Shown here: positions 59,913 to 64,000 of the stretch, one piece after another | Numbering within the stretch: the first letter of the stretch is position 1 | Layout of the letters: every line of letters starts with the position of its first letter | Assembly: GCA_044464485.1 (NCBI GenBank) | Contig: JBIQLG010000001.1 | Span: 1-64,000 of the forward strand | DNA: 64,000 nucleotides | Origin: Terrimesophilobacter sp044464485 | GTDB taxonomy: Bacteria; Actinomycetota; Actinomycetes; Actinomycetales; Microbacteriaceae | Reading direction: 5' to 3' | The notes under the pieces: model-generated | The model's input: only the letters and a program-made list of their open reading frames with translations | The model's database searches: none | What the model was told of the DNA's origin: nothing | Translations under genes and position numbers: made by a program

Positions 59913-62821
59913 ATCGTGCTCCCGCTCTGTAGGGCTTCCGATTCCTCTTCCTGCTGTCGGTCCACTTCGGCACCAAGACTTCGAAGCACATCCAAAACCA
60001 TGCCCACCACGACGAGGTAAACGCCGATGTCAAAAATTGTGGAGGTGGAAAATTCGAGGTGTCCGAGCACAGGAACCGTAGCCTCAAACCAGGTCGAGGT
60101 GAGCGCTTGTGCGCCGAACAGCAGCGGGGCGGTGGCTGTGCCCGCCGCGAGGATGAGTCCAACCCCCAGAAGCTTTCCGGCATCCAGCGGTGCGGCGGCA
60201 CCCAGTTCGAAGCGGCCACCGGCAAGGTATCGGCCGGCGAGCGCAAGACCGGCGACCAGCCCTCCGGTGAATCCGCCGCCTGGAAGGTTATGGCCGGCGA
60301 ACAGGACGTAGACGGAAAGTACGACGAGCGCGTGAAACAGCAGCCGAATGACAACTTCGAGCAGGATGGACCGGTTTTCGGGCGCGAGCTTTCGCCCGGC
60401 AAGCAGCCAGGCGTTTCGCGTCGACGGATCCTGAACGCCGGGAACATACTCGGCGGCGATAATTTCCCGCGACGGCTTAAGCCGTGCACGCAGTGACCGT
60501 CGGCGTCGGCCCTGCGGGGTGCGGGGGAGGTTGTCGGTGCGAGTCCGCAGAAACACGAGACTGGCCACGCCGGTCGCTGCCGCGACAATCACCGAGAGTT
60601 CGCCGAGGGTGTCCCAGCCGCGGATGTCGACAAGCACGACGTTGACCACATTGTCGCCGTGGCCGAGCTTGTGGGCGAGTTCCGGCAGAGCCAGGGCGAT
60701 GGGCGATGCGGTTCGTGCGCCGAGTGCGACAACCGCGACCACGGCCATGAACAGGCCAACCGCCGCGCCGATGATCGCCCTCACGACGTGGTGTTCGCTG
60801 CCGTGCACCTTACTCAGCCTCGGCGGAAGGCGTCGAAGTACGAGGACGAAGGCGATGAGCGTGACGGTTTCCACAAGCACCTGGGTGAGGGCGAGATCCG
60901 GTGCGCCGTGAAACGCAAACAGGGCGGCCATTCCATAACCGGTCACCCCGACCAGCAGCGCAGCCTGGAATCGCTTTCCCGCCACCGCCAGTGCCAGGGT
61001 CGCGACGACCATGATCAGACCGATCGCGAGTTGCGCGGGGTTGTCAAAGGGCGTGAACGTGCTCGGCCAGGTTCGATTCAGCGCGAGTGTTGTACTGACG
61101 GAGCCGACCAGAACGAGCAGAATAACGGCGAGGTAGAAGGGCAGTGACCCGCGCTGCGTTGTCGCCGTCACGCGTCCCGCAAGTCGGTCCATTGCGCGTA
61201 GCAACTTTTGATACAGCTTGCCCGCGTCGACGACGGCGGGAACGCGCGATTGCGCGGCAAAGATCGGAGCACGCGCTACGAAAAGTGCGAGCCCGCCGAG
61301 CAGCGTGAGCGTTGAAACAAGAAGTGCGGCATCGAATCCGTGCCAGAGCGCGAGCGTGTATTCGTGGCCACCGGCGGGAAACTGCGAGGAATATCCTTCA
61401 AGCGCACGGCCAACAGGCTCAAACAGTGGTGCCAGCACTATTCCGGCGACGGCGAGCAACCCCGGCGCGAGGAGGAACCATCCGCTCTCGTCAATAGCGC
61501 GCACGCTTTCGACGCCTTTCTTGCGTGCCAGTGCACCCCAGAGAAATCGAGCACTGTAACCGACGGTGAGCACGGAGCCGGCTGCCACCCCGATCAGAGC
61601 CAACCAGCCAAGTGGCGACCCGAATGACGCACTCTCAAGAAAACCGCTGAGCACCGCTTCTTTCGCGACGAAGCCAGCCGTCAACGGGATGCCGATCATC
61701 GATGCCGTCGCGAGCGTGGCGATGATGGCGAGAACTGGCGCCTCCCGGCCGAGGCCGCTGAGCTTGCGCAAGTCGCGCGTTCCTGCCCGATGGTCGATGA
61801 TGCCGACAATGAGAAACAGGGCCGCTTTGAAGAGTGCGTGGGCGAGGAGCAGTGCAACGCACGCGAGCGCCGCCAGACGGGTGCCGAAACTTGCCACGAC
61901 CAGGAGGAACCCGAGCTGGCTCACGGTTCCGTAGGCGAGGAGCAGCTTCAAATCGTGCTGGGTGAGCGCTCGCCATCCGCCCACGAGCATCGTGAAAACG
62001 CCAAGCCCGAGAAGTACAGGCTGCCATCCGGGCGTATCCGCGAACCCGGGGGCAAGGCGTGCGATGAGATAAATACCGGCCTGCACCATGGCCGCGGCGT
62101 GCAGGTACGCGCTCACGGGTGTCGGCGCTGCCATCGCGGCGGGAAGCCAGAAATGAAAGGGGACGATTGCCGACTTGCTGAGCGCCCCCACGATGATCAG
62201 CATGATCGCGACCGTCACCAATGTGCCCTGCGGTGCGCGCTGGATCAGCTCGGAAAGGTTGGGCGTACCAGCGACCTCGGCGAGTATGACGAGCCCGACA
62301 AGCATCGCAAGACCACCCGCCGTGGTGACGATGAGGGCCTGCAGGGCCGCGCCGCGACTGGCGATCCTCCCGGTGTAATGGCCGATGAGAAGGTACGAGA
62401 AGACGGTCGTGGCTTCCCAGAAGATGAAGAGCAGGAACACGTTGTCGGCGATCACGAGGCCGTACATCGAGCCGGTGAACGCGAGTAACACCGACGCGAA
62501 TCGCCCCAACCCATCCTCAGTCGAGGCGAAGTATTTGGTGCAATACATGATGACGAGCGCGCCAACCCCGGTAACGATTAGCGCCAGCAGCCACGACAGG
62601 GTGTCCAGCCGAAAACTGAGGTCCAGCTGCAGCTGCGAGATCCACGGCAGGATTTCAGCCGGTGGCGCTCCGGCCATAACCGCGGGCGTTTGAGCGAGCG
62701 TATAGGTGAAGGCCGCGGCGGGTACCACGGCAACGAGGGGAAATACCCGTACGCCCCAGAGCCGGGTCAGCCAGGGAACGACGATGGCCACGAGACTGAA
62801 CGCGGCGAGGAGAACAATCAT
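59909..62821 (-). CDS. mrpA: Fused Na+/H+ antiporter subunits A and B
   Basis: 970 aa. The N-terminal two-thirds is MrpA (NuoL-like, DNVFLLFIFWEATTVFSYLL with the essential glutamate; KSAIVPFHFWLPAAMAAPTP). After a MbhE-like segment (about 640-760) the last about 150 residues are an MrpB domain (LFAGHNLPGGGFTGGLVAGL). A and B are thus a single chain, as in other actinobacteria. GGGAG precedes ATG 62821. The upstream KhtT-like gene is 40 bp away on the same strand. Confidence 0.93.
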   Translation of the reverse strand: MIVLLAAFSLVAIVVPWLTRLWGVRVFPLVAVVPAAAFTYTLAQTPAVMAGAPPAEILPWISQLQLDLSFRLDTLSWLLALIVTGVGALVIMYCTKYFASTEDGLGRFASVLLAFTGSMYGLVIADNVFLLFIFWEATTVFSYLLIGHYTGRIASRGAALQALIVTTAGGLAMLVGLVILAEVAGTPNLSELIQRAPQGTLVTVAIMLIIVGALSKSAIVPFHFWLPAAMAAPTPVSAYLHAAAMVQAGIYLIARLAPGFADTPGWQPVLLGLGVFTMLVGGWRALTQHDLKLLLAYGTVSQLGFLLVVASFGTRLAALACVALLLAHALFKAALFLIVGIIDHRAGTRDLRKLSGLGREAPVLAIIATLATASMIGIPLTAGFVAKEAVLSGFLESASFGSPLGWLALIGVAAGSVLTVGYSARFLWGALARKKGVESVRAIDESGWFLLAPGLLAVAGIVLAPLFEPVGRALEGYSSQFPAGGHEYTLALWHGFDAALLVSTLTLLGGLALFVARAPIFAAQSRVPAVVDAGKLYQKLLRAMDRLAGRVTATTQRGSLPFYLAVILLVLVGSVSTTLALNRTWPSTFTPFDNPAQLAIGLIMVVATLALAVAGKRFQAALLVGVTGYGMAALFAFHGAPDLALTQVLVETVTLIAFVLVLRRLPPRLSKVHGSEHHVVRAIIGAAVGLFMAVVAVVALGARTASPIALALPELAHKLGHGDNVVNVVLVDIRGWDTLGELSVIVAAATGVASLVFLRTRTDNLPRTPQGRRRRSLRARLKPSREIIAAEYVPGVQDPSTRNAWLLAGRKLAPENRSILLEVVIRLLFHALVVLSVYVLFAGHNLPGGGFTGGLVAGLALAGRYLAGGRFELGAAAPLDAGKLLGVGLILAAGTATAPLLFGAQALTSTWFEATVPVLGHLEFSTSTIFDIGVYLVVVGMVLDVLRSLGAEVDRQQEEESEALQSGSTI

Positions 62822-62861
62822 GTGGTCTCCCGGAGGTCACGTCGGCCGCCGTCCGCGCCTG

Positions 62862-63152
62862 TCAGTTCTCTTCCCCGGTAAGTTCCGAGACGCGGCGTTC
62901 GAGGTGCGCGACACGGTCGGGGATCGGCCTGCTGTGCAGCAAATTGGCGAGGATATCGGCTTCGTCCTCGTCGAGCTCGATCGTCACGAGTTCCTCATCC
63001 GCGGCGGCGACGTCGCGGGCATCCGCTGGCCCGTAAACGTAAATTGTGCGACTGCCGGTGTTGTCTTCAAGCACCCGAAAGTGCGCGCCGCGGCGCGTAA
63101 TGCAGTCATGCATTGTGCCCACGCCCGATACCGACGAACGAGTTATCTCCAT
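62862..63152 (-). CDS. Short KhtT-like cation antiporter regulatory protein
   Basis: 96 aa. The N-terminal pattern MEITRSSVSGVGTMHDCITR, then a beta-rich segment (TIYVYGPADARD) and an acidic helix (ITIELDEDEADILANLL-like region), resembles the N-terminal domain of KhtT/TrkA-type antiporter regulators. The ligand-binding RCK_C (TrkA_C) domain expected after it (full length about 160 aa) is absent. As first gene of the Mrp operon it may regulate that antiporter. ATG 63152 is chosen because the sequence match begins there; a ribosome site GGAGC is upstream. Confidence 0.6.
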   Translation of the reverse strand: MEITRSSVSGVGTMHDCITRRGAHFRVLEDNTGSRTIYVYGPADARDVAAADEELVTIELDEDEADILANLLHSRPIPDRVAHLERRVSELTGEEN

Positions 63153-63183
63153 GGCAGCTGCGCTCCGTTTCCCGCGTCCGGTT

Positions 63184-63196
63184 GACAACAGTTGTC
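63184..63196. promoter_or_regulatory. 13-bp palindrome upstream of the KhtT-Mrp operon
   Basis: GACAAC-A-GTTGTC is perfectly symmetric. It lies in the divergent gap, 32 bp before the KhtT-like ATG and 10 bp downstream (minus strand) of a -10-like TAAACT (63211-63206). Candidate operator for the operon. Confidence 0.35.
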
Positions 63197-63304
63197 CGCC
63201 CAAGTTTAGTGGACTGCCTCGCGAGATGGTCCGTGCCGATTGATCCGTCAAAAGCGGGAGAAAAAATCTGTTGCGCGAAACCCGAGAACCACTAGCGTGT
63301 ATCC

Positions 63305-64000
63305 ATGTCACGGTTGCTCCGGCTGATATTCGCGATCGCGATCATCGCACTGACGCTGGGTGCGGCAACCCCGGCAACCGCGGAGGAAAGCGCCTGCATC
63401 GGCAGCTATTACGACCAGAGCGCCTACGAGTTTTTCACGCCGGAATTGCGCTATCTGCCGCCGCCCCTGCGGACGGAGGCGTGGGACTGCGCTGCGCGAC
63501 TCAGTGACCGCCCGTTCGACCTGGACTCGGGATCCGCCGTCGAGTACGCACTCGTTTATGCCAACGTCGACTTCGACGTTCTTGTCCGTATCGTGCACGC
63601 GTTCGAGCAACAGGGGTGGCTGACGAACTTTGCGGCCATCACCTCCATCGATACCGGGAGCGGCATGCGCAACAGCGTGCGGTATTCCGCGGATCAACTT
63701 GCTGCCCTCGAGGCACCACCGCTCTTCGCGGGGGGACGCTTCGGAAACGCGGCAACGAACCACGACATCATCAGCCTGAGCTACGCGGACGGCACCGTGT
63801 ATTCGACGAATGGACGACACTTCACCAGCCCCAGCCTCGTGGTGACGGTATCGCTCACCGAATCTTTTTCGGCCAACGGGCTCTCCGATCCGAGCGTGCT
63901 CAGCGATCTCAAAACCATCGACAACCTTCACGTGACGCCAGCAGGTGCGGCGCTCGTCGGTGGAGCAGCTGTCATGCTGACGCTCGTCATCGGCTATCCG
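63305..64000 (+). CDS. Secreted/membrane protein of unknown function, 3' end outside window
   Basis: The frame from ATG 63305 is open to the window end (232 codons, no stop). Signal peptide MSRLLRLIFAIAIIALTLGA with cleavage near ATPATAEES; the mature part contains two cysteines (ESACIGSYYD, AWDCAARLS) that could form a disulphide. A hydrophobic segment begins at the edge (AALVGGAAVMLTLVIGYP), so it is likely a type-I-like or multi-pass protein facing outward. No domain recognised. -10 TAGCGT (63293-63298) is 6 nt before the ATG, with TTGCGC 16 bp further upstream. Confidence 0.7.
   Translation, partial: MSRLLRLIFAIAIIALTLGAATPATAEESACIGSYYDQSAYEFFTPELRYLPPPLRTEAWDCAARLSDRPFDLDSGSAVEYALVYANVDFDVLVRIVHAFEQQGWLTNFAAITSIDTGSGMRNSVRYSADQLAALEAPPLFAGGRFGNAATNHDIISLSYADGTVYSTNGRHFTSPSLVVTVSLTESFSANGLSDPSVLSDLKTIDNLHVTPAGAALVGGAAVMLTLVIGYP

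Noticed and set aside
1..64000. CRISPR arrays, insertion sequences, integrases, phage genes
   Set aside because: No regular spacer-repeat pattern, transposase or integrase motif was seen. The few direct repeats are short and local.

Overview
The window is high-GC actinobacterial chromosome, most likely from a Microbacteriaceae member (Micrococcales). Supporting signs are the conserved blocks leuCD-murA-plsC-gpsA-ddl-thiL, recG-coaD and yceD-rpmF-rnc-mutM-smc-ftsY, frequent 4-bp stop/start overlaps, many genes whose start codon lies 6-7 nt after a TANNNT -10 element (leaderless mRNAs), and a three-gene ABC cassette of the type proposed to import coenzyme F420-0 in actinobacteria. No insertion sequence, integrase or CRISPR array was seen.

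Layout. 1-1260: 3' part of tRNA-Glu, then a yybP-ykoY-type manganese riboswitch ahead of a TerC-family exporter. 1271-11000: amino-acid dehydrogenase, leucine biosynthesis (leuCD), wall and lipid precursor genes (murA, plsC, gpsA, ddl), thiL and rsmD. 11023-17787: recG, coaD, F420-dependent glucose-6-phosphate dehydrogenase (fgd), small proteins, a second F420-type LLM oxidoreductase and cofE. 17728-27812: a surface/membrane block with DUF2207 and a duplicated DUF58-transglutaminase pair around one MoxR ATPase. 27796-30594: proposed F420-0 importer (ATPase, permease, lipoprotein). 30759-40921: one long minus-strand operon for reductive pyrimidine (or hydantoin) breakdown: beta-ureidopropionase, dihydropyrimidinase, an LLM F420/FMN oxidoreductase, a four-gene NMT1-type ABC importer, an omega-aminotransferase and a CoA-acylating semialdehyde dehydrogenase. 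A MocR regulator diverges from it. 42491-46123: small regulator, membrane protein, yceD, rpmF, rnc, mutM. 46174-50482: an RHS toxin/immunity island between mutM and smc. 50757-56590: smc, an MFS transporter, ftsY. 56593-63152: Mrp Na+/H+ antiporter operon with a KhtT-like gene first. A secreted-protein gene runs off the right edge.

How it fits together. F420 is the main theme. The importer would bring in F420-0, CofE would add the glutamate tail, Fgd would regenerate F420H2, and two LLM oxidoreductases could use it. One of those sits inside the pyrimidine operon, where the first reductive enzyme (dihydropyrimidine dehydrogenase) is not seen, so an F420H2- or flavin-dependent uracil reductase is a testable idea. 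No F420 ring- or phospholactate-forming gene (cofG/H, fbiC, cofC, cofD) is in the window; whether the genome lacks them cannot be judged here.

Other notable structure: two divergent leaderless promoters whose back-to-back -10 elements share a TA; a 60-bp convergent coding overlap between cofE and DUF2207; in-frame tandem repeats in recG and an LLM gene; and an RHS pseudogene with an in-frame 453-bp deletion at a 6-nt microhomology.
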